The notes beneath the pieces are model-generated. The model saw only the letters and a list, made by a program, of their open reading frames with translations. It was not told where the DNA came from and ran no database searches. A program made the translations under genes and the position numbers. This document shows, in pieces, positions 1 through 11,161 of a stretch of 64,000 nt of DNA. Source of the stretch: Chalara sp. BL73 (Eukaryota > Ascomycota > Leotiomycetes > Helotiales); contig CAKJVC010000151.1 of assembly GCA_918026815.1 (NCBI GenBank), positions 1 to 64,000 on the forward strand, read 5' to 3'. Position 1 is the first letter of the stretch. Each line of letters starts with the position of its first letter.

Positions 1-584
1 CTAAGGTAGCCTCGCTTACTGCTATGGTCACCCACATATCGTACCCTGTCACAACATTCGGCCAGTCGCAGCACACAATAAAGTCTCGGATGGAAATACA
101 ATACTCAGTATGGCCCTATAATTGGTTAGATAGAGCTAGTTTGCGTAAAGGCGCATTCCCTTTTGGTCCAAGTACTTCGTTAAGCGAAGAGTCTGCCTTC
201 CCTTGCCTCTTGCACACCCTCCCGCACCAAGTTCTTCAGGAGCAAAAATTGATATACACTTTCGCACATTAGCTCGTGGCCCATATTTGTTTTAAATTAT
301 AAGTCTCTCGGAAATAAAAAATGTCACATAGAAAAGCACAAGTCTCCAGCTTGCCAAGCTCGCCAGCCATACCAAACCCCCTATTTTTTAGTGAAGAGCC
401 CCTTCTGAGTTCTCCTGCTCTCAGAAAACAATATCATCACGATATCTCTGCGCACGCGTCCCACGCATACAAAGCTCGTGTGAAGCTAGTATGTGACAAA
501 AAATCAACACGCGGATTGTTTATAATACTTTCGCTTCCTGAAGTTCCTCATTAATAAAAGGATTACGTCTTAGATTGCCAAAAA
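1..584. other. gene-free stretch
   Basis: I see no supportable gene here. The open frames are short, lack recognisable motifs and overlap one another. The composition is mixed, with no obvious tandem repeat. Confidence 0.5.
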
Positions 585-831
585 TGTTGAACAGGCTAGG
601 TCTAAGGATCATACCTAACCTATTGGGAAGTTGTAGGTATGCTTGCGCAGGATGCATACGTACTTGTGCCTTCGATGATGAACTATTACGTATGTGATAC
701 TCACGTGTGAGTATCACACCTCTAAAAGTAGATAGATTCGTTCTGTAGATTTTGATTCTGCAACCTTCAGCAATTGACTCGTTTACCCCATACTCTCTGA
801 AAGCTCCGTGAATTTCTTCTTCTATTTCAAT
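585..831 (+). repeat. solo LTR-like repeat, family E, copy 1
   Basis: This segment begins TGTTGAACAGG and matches a second copy at 61044-61273. The shared blocks are the AGGTCTAAGGA-CATACCTA start, the GTGAGTATCA-ACCTCTA middle, and the CAACCTTCAGCAATTGA and CTCTCTGAA blocks near the end. The second copy starts TGTTGAGCA and ends TTTGAACA, an imperfect terminal inversion, which suggests an LTR or a related terminal-repeat element. No coding body flanks it, so it is probably a solo copy. Its 3' end (about 820-831) is approximate. Confidence 0.65.
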
Positions 832-2086
832 AAAAAGCTGCGGCGATGCTCCATCCAAACAGTGTCAGGCATGTTTCTATCCACATTCCTCTCTCCGTAT
901 GCCGCTGGCAGCAGAGGATGAGACTGGATTTCATAGTGTAGTCTATCGATCCGAAACTGCGGCGTTATGACGGCTCACTCCTGCCTCTCCAACAAGTAGG
1001 GAAAAATCATTTGCACATACAGTCAGTCGCAACCACTAATTCTCGGAGTGAGTATTTCACGGGCTCGGTCCAACACGTGGATAAGACGGTGTATGCTCTG
1101 ATAGAAAAGGTGAGATGACATATCCGCCCACGAGCACCCTTTGTCTCTCTCGTTTTTAGCAAAATTCGATTATTTTAATACAACTATGATAAGTACGAGA
1201 AGCAGAGCCAAAATCGACTTCTCAACCTCGTCTCCTCCGCCAACTACTGTAGCCAAGGTGTATATAATGCATTAGGGACCGTAGTTCAAAGTAGGTGAAT
1301 CCACATCAGAACTTAACGAAGTGGTTCTAATCGTGTTGGTGTATTAGCACTCCTAAATTTGGAACTCGAGTCCAGTGTGCAACAAGAAATACCTCTCAGG
1401 GTTCGATTCCCCTGCCGTGATACATGCCGTGGGAAGAATTGGGAAAACAGAGATTACATTGGAGAACACATATAGGTATGGATATTGCTATTCTCATGTA
1501 TTTTAGCCTCGTGCGCAAACGGCTTCGGTACTCCTTGACTCCTTAGATATCGTCGGCAAGCTCGACCTCGAAGTCGTGAGTCCGGCCGTACAAAAGCTCG
1601 GGCCATACGCTAATGGCTGTACTGCGTGAACGCCAAGAGAAGTTTTACAGGGATATGTTTTGGTGTATTCCGTACAATATTTTGAAAATACAGCCAGTAC
1701 AGCCCCACCGCCTGTACGTACCCCCGTAAAAATACAGACATTTTTATTACTAATCAAATTGTACCCTATTTCTCCTCGAGACTGTACTGTTGGTTGCACT
1801 GCTCGAAGTTAAGGGAGTAGACCCTGAAAAGGGTCCAAATTGGCTTAGACTGGTTCCAGACAACAGGTAGGCGCTTCTAGTCAAATAGGAAAGTGTACTT
1901 TCACAACCAAATCTTGAACAGAGAGTCCACAATCTTGGTCTACGAAAATGTCGAGGACTTTCCCACAATAAAAAATTCTGGCCAGTCAGCCACCGAGGAG
2001 TCATCATTGTGACTTCACAGAGCCTGTGCTAGCACATAGCACTAGATCTGAGATTCATCTGCAGCCGTTTTAACCGACAGCAGGAA
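832..2086. other. gene-free stretch
   Basis: No gene is supported. Minus-strand frames at 1503-1799 and 1750-2007 are open, but they overlap each other, show no family motif and have no intron signals giving continuity. A tRNA B-box-like string near 1400 is listed under rejected items. Confidence 0.45.
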
Positions 2087-3657
2087 ATGATCTTATACAG
2101 AGCTATCTCAAAAGGGGTGGATCTGAACAGGAATCCCGCAGAGAACCTCTCAAAATCCCTGGGCGGTCGACCTCTCCCTATTGCCCACTTTGCAGGCTAC
2201 GTTGCAAAATCACAGTACCCCTCAATCAGATATGCCGCAGCTTTGAGCGGCGCGCCAAGTCCAGCGAAATCTGGAACTCGGATAGTGATGTTCAGAACAA
2301 CTCTTATAATTTCACTCTGAACACTGTCTAGGATCTAGCTTTCCATCCGCTCTCCACAGGTTCAAAAAGCCGTTGGAGTTCATTGCCTTCCTTGAACCCG
2401 ACCAAGTCCCTGTAGATACGTTTCTTGAATCCAACTCTGCAGTGAACAGAACCCATTGACAATACTAGGACAGAGAGAGGTATTTGCGACGATTATGACA
2501 TCGTTTTGCCCATGTTGTCCTGACCAGCGTAAGATTCGACGCCGCAATCGGAATTCTCATTGAACGGCACCTTGTCGAACGCTACAACCTGCCAACCGGA
2601 GATTGCCTAAAGACTCACCAGGCTTGCAACGAACTGTCATTCAACGCCTCGACACTGATCTCCCGAAGGGAAAAAGTGTGTTCAATGAGGTTGTGGCTAT
2701 TGCTCGAGAGACTTTCCCTGCAGCAAACATTCTAACACGAGGTGACACGAATCAGTACAAGCAAGCCGCAACCTACATGCCCCAAGTACTCAGCATTCAC
2801 ACAAACTTCATTCAGTCAGATCCAGCAATCGAGAACGAGCTAGGTTTTGTAAATCTCCTATCAGATGTTGGCTATTATGGCGTCAATAACGCTCTGCAGA
2901 GTGTGGCCTTGATCTTCTCGAAACTGGCGATTCTATTTGCACAGTTCTACTAGATTCTCGTCCAAAAGAAGTTCGCCCAATATTAGCAAATATTCTAGGT
3001 CCACTACAGGTTCTGATACAATAACTTAGTATTGAAGGAAGACGAAAAATTCTCGAAATAAATAAGCATGCGATTAGAACCAGAGAACAGCTCGCCGAAG
3101 TCCCTCTCGATCAACTAACACAATTGGGTTTTGTCAATCTAGCACCGGCGCACAACGATATGGGAGTCAGTCTATTTCAGCTGAATAGTATCGAAGAGGC
3201 GAGGTAATGGTTCGACTCAGCCCTGAAGCATTACCAATCGGCGGGAGACGAACAGATGCTTCCTGCGCGCTTTGGTCATATCTATTCTTTCAACTATGGC
3301 TACTTTCCATCAAGCAAAGAAGACAGTGGCCCGCACATTAGCCCAACGGTCTGCTACTATTATGGCGAAAGCTGTCGGAGCAGATTCCCTCTAGCACCCC
3401 AGACAAAGTTACTCGTAACGATGGCCCTATCCACTACTGGCTGCATCGACGAAGCTCTAATTTTGCATAAAGAGGTATTTGGGAAACGCTTGATCAGCCA
3501 GGGACCTAGTCACCATCTGGCGCTAGCGAGCTAGTACAATCTGGTAGTGTGTTATTAGAATATGAGCGACTTAGAGAAAGCCGAGCTTGTCTCCCTGGAC
3601 TGCCATCCACCAACCATGCTTACATCTTCGCAGGATGCAGCTAAGAGATAGCCTTAC
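2087..3657 (+). pseudogene. decayed NB-ARC/TPR (NLR-like, STAND) gene
   Basis: This is a relic of a fungal NLR-type gene, a signal-transducing ATPase family often linked to self/non-self recognition. At 2130-2225 it reads LGGRPLPIAHFAGYVAKSQ, the GxP (GLPLA) region at the end of an NB-ARC domain. At about 2381-2431 it reads EFIAFLEPDQVPVDTFLESN, typical of the helical region that follows. At 2600-2830 come the winged-helix/TPR junction and the phrase PQVLSIHTNFIQSDP. From 3067 to 3560 there are tetratricopeptide repeats (QLGFVNLAPAHNDMG, then GCIDEALILHKEVFG and GPSHHLALAS). The segments lie in different frames. There are in-frame stops, for example TAA after SIEEAR near 3206 and TAG after HLALAS at 3532-3534. 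The P-loop and N-terminal effector domain are missing or unrecognisable, so the gene is dead. Confidence 0.8.
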
Positions 3658-4174
3658 GAACAGCTGCATTACATCGCAATGGCGGAAGAAGCTTCCACGG
3701 TGCGACAAGAGATCGCTTTTTCACTTGAGAGTGTTAGGCCCGGGCCACTAACTGGGCAACCGACATACACAAATGAAGGTGACATGAAGCTGCTTGATTT
3801 CGGGGTGGCAATTTTCCATGAGCGCAAATCTAGGAAGCATAAAAGATACTGTGTTCCTCCAGCATCAATGTGCATCGAGGCGCAATATTGGGCGGTTGAC
3901 AGAAGAAGTTAGTAAAACCTTGAGATATCCCGCGTAGGTACCATGATCAAGGTATGGCTTCTCTCGAGAACCAGTTAATATCTAGAATTTTGGTTAGAGA
4001 CACTTCAGCCGGACAGCCCATGTCTTGGCAGCTGAACGGTACAGCATCCACCACCACAGAAGAATGTTTCGACGAGGAGTATTAGAATCAGCACCTACCA
4101 TCTCAAAATATCCCGTCGCTCCATTCTGGTTTTTCAGTTCTCGACTACTATCACTCCCTCGATAAGACGGTCAA
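3658..4174. other. gene-free stretch after the NLR relic
   Basis: An open frame at 3679-3912 (77 aa) contains a kinase-like DFG phrase, but nothing else of a kinase. It may belong to the degraded tail of the NLR relic or to its neighbour. I do not call a gene. Confidence 0.35.
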
Positions 4175-4745
4175 AATGGTTATCACCGCACCTCCCCTTC
4201 GGACAGAGACAAAGCGTTCGCAGCGATTCCACGACACCAACACCACTAGAACCACGGCCCCTGTTTCTCGGAATGCCCGAGTGATTTACTTACACCGCGT
4301 TCCCCTTCAACAGAGTTCGCTTAGGGTGGAGTGAGAGCTACGAGGCTGTCCAGGTTGGCGACCTCGTCCATGATTTCGGCACTGATGATACGGGAGTCAT
4401 GGGATATTCTTCCATTAGATTCAATGATTGGGTGAAGATATATCCCGTTGGAAAACGATGCCAAGTTGGCAAAACCGGCAAGAGTGACGAAGACATCATT
4501 GCGGAAGGCGAGCGCAACCCGAGTAAAGGATACAGTGCGAAGTCTTCGCTAACACCAGATTCCAGCCACCTCATCCAGCGGCGCCGAGTATAGACTGTGG
4601 GATCACAACTGTCAGCACATCAGCCGAAAGCTCATCCGCACCATTTCGGATGGTTATCCTCAGTTTCCCGACGAGCCGATCGAGAATTTAAGACTGCATT
4701 CAGCTGGTACTCGTCGACCTACTTGGTCAAGACTAGAACCAACGT
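4175..4745 (+). pseudogene. frameshifted gene with an HNCQH motif, family uncertain
   Basis: Three coherent reading segments follow one another in different frames. The first runs from an ATG at 4175 to about 4300 and contains NARVIYLHRVP. The second is 4314-4593, with SYEAVQVGDLVHDFGTDD and FNDWVKIYPVG. The third is 4588-4745, with YRLWDHNCQHISRKLIR. The HNCQH phrase resembles the Cys-His region of LRAT/PPPDE-type papain-fold hydrolases, but that resemblance is from memory and unproven. At least two frameshifts (near 4300 and near 4590) disrupt the reading frame. I see no intron that would rescue it. Confidence 0.5.
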
Positions 4746-5502
4746 AACTGGCAGTCCTCTACTAGACTTCATTGGGAAGAGGGCTGCGAGCGCTGCTCTG
4801 GCTGTGCTCACCCCTGGGAAGGGTGGAGAGGGAGAATCGGAGTGGGAACACCGGCAGGGAAGGGCAATTACTGGAAATGCGGGTGGAGCATACTCGTCGT
4901 TGACTATTTAGTGGGATGGTAAGGCTATACCTTTCTACTCATAGCTTGTGATATGTCAAGCGCAGCACCTTTAGAGTGCAACTGGGCAGGGGGGCACACC
5001 CACAATTGTCCAGAAATGGACCCTGCTAGAATTAATTAACTTAAAAACTAGCGACACTCAATTTGCCTTCTACTGTACAAAGAAGTCTTACTTTACTTTT
5101 GCAAGACCGACTATCTATTTGCAGTAGCCTGCCCGCCGTTTTTATTCTTTCTTCTTTATTCCGAAGCAATTATTTTCCTCTGGTATATTAAGAAATGCGT
5201 TTTTCTATATCTTCTGGTAACATATTTTCGGGAGCAGGTAAGCAGTTTGCTAGATCAGTATGTATTAGTACCCGTCGTATATCTTAAGCAAGTAATCGCG
5301 TTACTTACTATTTTTGCCATAAATAGTAGCCCAGATGCATAGTTCCTAGATTTGTACGTCGTGTATCGGCTATATTTGCAAATGATCAGCGCTACGTCGA
5401 TACCATCGAACTTCTTCAATTCATAGGCCGTTTTAATTAAAGTGTTCTTTCTCTTGTTTATTCCTTCGCTCTTTCGTTTTCTTTTATTTTCTTGTCGTTT
5501 CC
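4746..5502. other. gene-free, increasingly AT-rich stretch
   Basis: The first part may still be the tail of the preceding relic (the open frame continues to 4911). Beyond that I see only AT-rich sequence leading into LTR-like repeats. Confidence 0.4.
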
Positions 5503-5741
5503 TGTCAAGGCCCTGGCCCAGCTTCGCTTATGGCCCCTAGGTCTCGACCCCCTAACCCCACAGGCCCGACTCGCTTACACTAGCCCCTAGCTAGTCCCCT
5601 GTATATAAAGCGCTGCTTTCCTTCCCTTCTTCTATCTGTAGCTTGTTCTCTTCGTTATAACAATTGATAGTCGTTCATACCTTTAAGTCCTCTTCCCTGA
5701 GATCTACGGATCGAGATCCCTGCTCGCCTTGAGTTGTTACA
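5503..5741 (+). repeat. LTR-like repeat, family C, copy 1
   Basis: It begins TGTCAAGGCCCTGGCCC and carries a TATA-like core (CTGTATATAAAGCGCTGC), followed by a block ending in GTCGTTCATACCTTT. The same layout occurs inverted at 60245-60430, including the GCGCTGCTTTCCTTCCCTTC and GCTTGTTCTCTTCGTTA blocks. An internal promoter inside a TG-initiated repeat fits an LTR. The right end is approximate. Confidence 0.65.
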
Positions 5742-5890
5742 TTTCCTTTGATTTTTGGGCTTTTATTTATACAAGCCCTTTTTTAGAAGTCGAGAAAGTT
5801 TCTTGAGGTCACTTAATACACTCCGAGCTCTAAACGTGAGATACTCAAAAGCTGTCCCGCCGTTGGCTATGTTTTATGAAGGCCTTCTAT
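5742..5890 (+). mobile_element. fragment of transposon interior
   Basis: Directly after LTR C, the stretch from TTTAGAAGTCGAGAA onward aligns with minus-strand sequence at about 9664-9770. Shared landmarks are GTTTCT-AGGTCACT-AATA, AAAGCTGTC and GTTTTAT-AAGG-CCTTCTA. In one frame it encodes FRSRESFLRSLN, so it may be the start of a gag-like ORF. It is cut off by the LTR at 5891. Confidence 0.5.
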
Positions 5891-6205
5891 TGTCAAGTCC
5901 CTCCTCTAGAGCGCACGTGACCTGTATTAGCCGAGCTTTCTGTTAGGAATATGAAATTGATAGTGGGTATCACGCCCATAGAATACGGGTTGCTTGTATT
6001 ATATGTCATGTATCCATGTTGTAGACCTGTAAGAGATTTTCTAGCTCCTCGGCCTATTACGTAACCCAATTCCTGACACTTTTAGAGCCCTCGTGTAATA
6101 TAGCCTGCTCCCCTCGAGCTCCTCTTCCTTCCTTAGCTTTAGATTCTCTCGTATTACACCACCGTTCCCAACTGTATATTTAGATGCACAGCGCGTGCCG
6201 TGACA
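5891..6205 (+). repeat. LTR-like repeat, family B, with a nested insertion
   Basis: It runs from TGTCAAGTCC to GCGCGTGCCGTGACA. Compared with the 178-bp copy at 25636-25813, about 140 bp are inserted at roughly 5944-6085. The outer parts match: GACCTGTATTAGCC on the left, and TATAGCCTGCTC, TTTAGATTCTC and AGATGCACAGCGCGT on the right. The right end of the insert (AGAGATTTTCTAGCTCCT-GGCCTA) recurs at 46137-46160, so the insert is itself part of another dispersed repeat. Confidence 0.65.
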
Positions 6206-7339
6206 AGAATTAGTTGGAGTTTCTAGTAAATAATTTAGATGTTAGCGGCCGAAATGTATTTAGCTCAGCGAATGAAACCTACTTTACCAGCCAGTAACAA
6301 CCTTTACCGGGCGTCTTGTATCTGTTAATAGCAACGCTATATCTATGACTGTCTGTGTCCTCGTTATACTCTCAGAGTGAAATGCCATTTTCACGCTTAC
6401 ATGATAGTATTATAGTATTTTATTCCACGAGACTTTTTAACAGCTCAGCTTATTCGGACCTGGGATTGCGCTAACGACTTAACTTTCAAGCAGCGTTAAC
6501 CCTACTATGAGGCAGCCAATTTCTGCTTCTTTATTGACGCTTTCACAGCGACCTGTTATATAATAACTTGTTCTACAACTTATTGCAGAACCCAATAGAT
6601 CCAACCGATACCAGCATGCTTCGTGACAAAGCCCATGATTAAAGGACCGCTCTACAGACCAACAGTTGTCATCAGCGTCGAGTATCCTATTTTCTATTCT
6701 CTTTCATGCCTAGAGTACAGATATGTGACAGTTCCGCTTCCAGGTGCCAGAGGGGGCGAGACGGAAACCGCCGTCGGAGCTCAAGTTGCCATTTCAACTC
6801 CAAAGGAATGACAGAACACCTCTCCGATATTACATGCCAAACTCGAAACCGCGGATAAGATGACGATTCGGAAACGGCTTGTATGCGTTGCCACTGGACT
6901 CCATTTTAATTTGCCATACCGGCTTTTACCTTGAACCAAGCTTCTAGTGATTGTCCACTTAGATTGTAACGAAAGCAGGTACATCGCTATGATCAGCAAG
7001 TAATGCGTTCCAGACATTGGGGATCACGGGAATGTCTTGACGGAATTGGAAGTCCGCCCTGAAGGTCGCTTTTGCCGACCAGGGCTACCGTCTAGAGCTT
7101 TATGTAAAACTTCGGAGGAACGTAATTTCGATTCCCGACTTCGGTCCTTGAAACTCAATGCTAGTTATATCAAGACCAGTGCTTGGAAAAAGCCACAAGA
7201 GATAGCTTTTCTGATTGTTTGGATTGGTTAGATCTAGTCATGGTACTGTTATCCTTTACACCAATACCCATGCCGCTTGCTATTTACATTAATCATTATT
7301 TCATTTGTACCTCTTAACGCCCCCGGGAGAAAACCGTTT
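6206..7339. other. gene-free stretch
   Basis: No gene is supported; only short overlapping frames are present. This is the 3' flank of the lectin gene. Confidence 0.45.
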
Positions 7340-8881
7340 TCACGATGCTGAATACACCGGTGTGCCCAAATCGTCAAAATCACCCTCTGGACTCCATTTG
7401 CCCACCGTTTCATTCCAGTGACTATGTTGCAGATCTCCATACCTCGAAATGCTGAAGACGTGCAAGCTCCCGGCAGCATCACTTACAGCTTTAGGTGGTC
7501 CCCCAAGCCCTCCCCCAAGATTATCGAAGCCTTCTTTCGGCGTCCATTCATTCTTGGCTCCATCAAGGCTTTTGTGAAGCAAGGAATTATCTTCACCCCA
7601 CGCGAAAACATCCAGTCGATTTGATCCCCATGAAACGGTATCTGGTTCCGCTTGTACAGAAACGTTCCCACTGATTGAAGTCCAGTTAGACCAGCTATCT
7701 TGGTATGACAGATGCCAAAGTCCTGCATCTCCACCACGAACAACAATATCTATTCGCCCTGATGTCCACGACGCCGCTGCTGGCCGTGACGTACAGTAGC
7801 CGCCAAGGTTCTCAAATCCAGCAGGAGGTTGCCATGTATTGGTATCATTCCAAAAGATATGATACAACTCCTTGGTGTTCGGTTCCACCATGAAAACATC
7901 ACACCGCTTCTCACCCCACGACACCACAGTGGGAGCGTAGTTTGTCCAATTCCCACGCAAGTTAGTCCAGCTACCGAACCCCCCGGCAGGCTCCCATGCC
8001 TGCGTATATAAACCTGCATCCTCGCCGATGATGAACATATCAAGCCGATTCTCATTCCAGGATACCACGGTGGGGACTGTGATTGTTTCTCCCCCATGAC
8101 AGGCCCAACTTGCGGACCAATTGGCGTTTGTTGTATGGGTTTTGTGACAGGCCGCGGTAGTCTTATATGAAGCAACAAGAACATCAACTTTTCCTACACC
8201 GCGAGCTACTGCTCCGATATTGTCGAATAATATTTCTCCTCCGAGCTGTTGTAACGAGGTATCTGTCGGACTCCATGCTGTGTTGGAAGAGTTCAGACCA
8301 CGGTATTTCCAGAAAACGGTCTTAGTATTTCGTGAGGTTGTCGCGGATACGAAGACTTCCAGATGTGGGTAGCCCCAGGATATTGGTGTTGGGTAGGCAT
8401 ATCCTGAAGTAGCTGTGGCAGATCCAGACATCGTTGCAGCGGCAACTGGCACAGTTGTCGGGGTTGCCGGGTTCGCCGGGATTGCCGAAGATGGGCTTCA
8501 TATGTATTAGCACTTCCACTTTGCGTACGATTTCAGGCAGAGCTCATACTCATTATCATCCTTTCCTCTGCGACCGAGAAGTCCCCCCGCAATGCCTCCG
8601 ACGAGAGCAGCAATTAAAATCAACCCTAAAAGCACAACCCATAATACTTTTCTCCTCTCCCGGTACCAAGGAGCCTTTAGTTCTTTCGACTCTTCGCCCG
8701 TCCAACCCTCCCGCATTTCATCATATTTTAGAGGCAACAGTTGTAGAGGGGCGACATCTGGGTACGGAGGGGCGACTTCTGGGTACGAAGTGTACACATC
8801 CGTGACCTCTAGATGCGATTCTGTTGTTCGAACTTCAAGCGTCGAATGGTGATTCGAATCCGCGTCTTTTGGTAAATCCAT
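7340..8881 (-). CDS. membrane-anchored beta-propeller lectin-like protein
   Basis: Model: complement(join(7340..8495,8550..8881)), 495 aa, with one 54-nt intron joined in phase 2. Residues 1-75 are polar and tyrosine/proline-rich. Residues about 77-101 form one strong membrane segment (VLWVVLLGLILIAALVGG) preceded by basic residues, which predicts a type II membrane protein with the rest outside. After a Pro/Thr linker come about six or seven repeats of roughly 48-50 residues with the signature SWGxxRLDVFxxGxDxxLxHKxxD plus a following W. Examples are VVSWNENRLDMFIIGEDAG and VSWGSNRLDVFAWGEDNS. That pattern is typical of PLL/DUF346-type and fungal fucose-lectin-like propellers. Several NxS/T sites are present in the outer part. 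The sugar specificity is unknown. The start is set by the ATG before the acidic N-terminus. Confidence 0.85.
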
Positions 8882-9663
8882 AATTGTACCTTCGACCGGC
8901 CATTTTCCACAACTTGAGATGTCGTGGGATCTGCCCCTGGTTTATGGGAGGAGGTTGTGCAAGACATGTGCCAATGCAGCGTCCGAACAATCCAAATGAA
9001 AGATTAACGAGCAGCCTATGAAATTCATCCAGTGTCGATCTCGAGCTTGGCGAGGCCGCTAATTGGATGGCGCTTCAATCTCGTACCAGCTTCCTGCAGA
9101 ACATGCGGCACTGCGCCGTTGGCAGCCCCTGTATTTTTGGGTCACAGCCCAGAGATCTTCATGAACTCGTATAAATCGGCCTATCAGGTTTCTCGCGGGA
9201 ACAGGGCAACACTCGCCTCGGCTCTTCTTCGTTCTACCATGGCTAGAATTAGATAATCGGACAGTGCCTATCGCGGTATCTCCGGACAAGAAGTCGTGAT
9301 AAAAGCAGAGACAAAAGTGCGGAAACAAAAGTGCGCCAGGAGAAGTAACACCTTTTTTATTTTCAATCGAGAACGAGCGAAAATAATGTACTGAATATAC
9401 TAGGATTTCTCAATGGCTGAAACCAAGAGCACTATGTGAGATCTAATTAAAAGAACAAAGCTGAGGAGACCAGAACCACGCATCGGAAAAGACAAGGCGG
9501 CATAATGAAAGAGCTGACTGTGCCAAGCGACTGGTTCTGGCCCGTATTGCGCAATCAAACCCTTCGGCTAAGATTTAAAGGTTCAAATTCGGCCCCTGTG
9601 CCTAGTTTCTGGTGCACTTGTTGGTCATCAATACAAAAGGGTCCTCGAAAACAACCATCAATA
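8882..9663. other. lectin upstream region, no further gene
   Basis: This contains the lectin 5' flank. Short frames at 9032-9328 lack motifs, and I see no gene. Confidence 0.4.
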
Positions 9664-9770
9664 GTAGAAGGACCTTTATAAAACCCGGCCCTGAACAAGA
9701 CAGCTTTAAATATCTGAGGCCTAAGGCAGAAGTTTATTGAGTGACCTGGAGAAACCTTCTCGACTTCTAA
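9664..9770 (-). mobile_element. transposon-interior fragment matching 5760-5890
   Basis: On the minus strand this matches the piece after LTR C, including TTTAGAAGTCGAGAA-GTTTCT, AGGTCACT-AATA, AAAGCTGTC and GTTTTATAAAGG. The flanking minus-strand open frame (9555-9887) probably belongs to the same degenerate element. No LTR was seen next to it. Confidence 0.45.
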
Positions 9771-9929
9771 AGCGCAGCTAGCAGATGCTAGAACATGCCA
9801 CCCTAAAGGGCTTCTGCTATTGGCAGAGTACAATAGTGAAAGCAAGCCCAGCCCACGGTGGTTTACGCATCCGAGGGTTTCTAGCACTAGATTTTCGTAT
9901 ATTGCAATGGTGAGTCAGGCCCAGAGCGC

Positions 9930-10397
9930 TTGAAGCTTGCTCAGCTCGTACTATGGCCAATGCTATGCGGAATCCGCATTACAGAAAGCCTGCACTATCG
10001 AGATTTGCAAAGATCCTGCCCTGTCTATAATTTTAGCTGCAGCGTGATGGGAGCCCGGGCAGGACAGAAAGGCCCAACTAAAGGCTGGCGCTCAGGCATA
10101 AGGCAGACACATAAGCCATACGTCATGGCTAAACAGGCGTGGACGAGTTTGTTGGAAGAGAAGGAAGGAGAGCAAGTAGCACGAGATGGAAGGGCGGTGG
10201 TTCTTATCCTCTTGTCTGGCAGGAAATGCCTGCGCTAGCAGGGAAGGGCCGACTTGGCTAGAATGCACAATATTAATGCAATTGCATACAAATTTCTCAG
10301 CAAGCTGCATAATTAGAATGATCGCGAATCACGCGTTTGATTCTAATATTTTATTGCCTTTCGGCTAACAATACCCTTCTACAGCAATATAATCGAT
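9930..10397. other. gene-free stretch
   Basis: Open frames at 9930-10238 and 10092-10310 overlap on opposite strands and show no motif. No gene is called. Confidence 0.35.
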
Positions 10398-10920
10398 ATG
10401 GATTTACCTCGTACGATCAGCGGCATCCTTCAAGAATTTGGGCCGATTAGCAACGTCAGTTACACTCCTTTTCAAATCGAATCACAACAAGAAGCAAAAG
10501 CTCTATTACCTCCTACCTTTCCGTCCTCGAATAGAGCTCATCCGTACGACTATTTCAGTTTGTTTTTTACGCCTGATCTCCCTCGAAGTATTACTACAAA
10601 TACAATTATGTACGCCAATATACAACTGTCGCAAGAAGTAGAAAAGATCACCGCGAATAGGCCAATTTTCTGGTTGAAGAACTATGCATGTTTAATGGTA
10701 CAAATATATATATATGTATATCGGAGTTCATTTTGAACCTAGAATTAATACATATCAGAGTACGAATTTTAGTAAAGGACCTTTACACTCAATATCGAAT
10801 CATATTAAAAAACGTCGATTTCAACAAATCAAGCGTTTTTGTCATGTTTCATGCTCTAATGCCGATCTACAAAAAGGCTATAGGAATAATCTTTGAAACG
10901 AAATTTTGTAGTATAAATTA
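10398..10920 (+). pseudogene. piggyBac-like (DDE_Tnp_1_7) transposase relic
   Basis: The frame from ATG 10398 gives HPYDYFSLFFTPDLPRSITT and then TNTIMYANIQ, the opening of piggyBac-derived transposases in fungi. Around 10714-10890 a different frame continues with YIGVHFEPRI, FSKGPLHSISNHI and RFQQIKRFCHVSCSNADL, the next conserved block. A frameshift plus loss of part of the sequence near 10690-10714 separates them, and stops follow at about 10896. The catalytic aspartates would lie further downstream and are absent, because a solo LTR begins at 10976. The element cannot encode an active transposase. Confidence 0.8.
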
Positions 10921-10975
10921 AAATCTTTGGCTTTGCAGTTACAAGCTTTTTTCAGCAATATTACTCTTCTTTGTC

Positions 10976-11161
10976 TGTCGCTGAGAAGTGGGCCCGCACG
11001 TGCTCATGAGCGTGCGACCCGCTTTCCTAGGCTATAAAGGCCTACCTGGCTTGATCTCTAGTTCTACAAGTAGGTATACACGCAAGTGCCGCATACGTTG
11101 CTTTAGCTCTCGTGCACCGAATCAGGAGCCCTCGCGGTAATGTCCGAGCTGCTCTGTGACA
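10976..11161 (+). repeat. solo LTR, family A, copy 1
   Basis: It starts TGTCGCTGAGAAGTGGG, contains CACGTGCTCATGAGCGTG and the core CCTAGGCTATAAAGGCC, and ends GAGCTGCTCTGTGACA. Two more copies lie at 19442-19625 (minus) and 32120-32285 (plus). The TGTC...GACA ends are inverted. It separates the piggyBac relic from the NLR/NRPS relics. I saw no clear target duplication. Confidence 0.75.

Noticed and set aside
1390..1425. tRNA-like B box (GGTTCGATTCC) near 1400, suggesting a tRNA or SINE
   Set aside because: The T-arm would need an eight-base loop or two mismatches, no A box lies at the right distance and no acceptor stem pairs.
3679..3912. Kinase-like DFG phrase in a 77-aa plus-strand frame
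   Set aside because: No glycine loop, catalytic loop or APE motif accompanies it; chance or decayed sequence is likelier.
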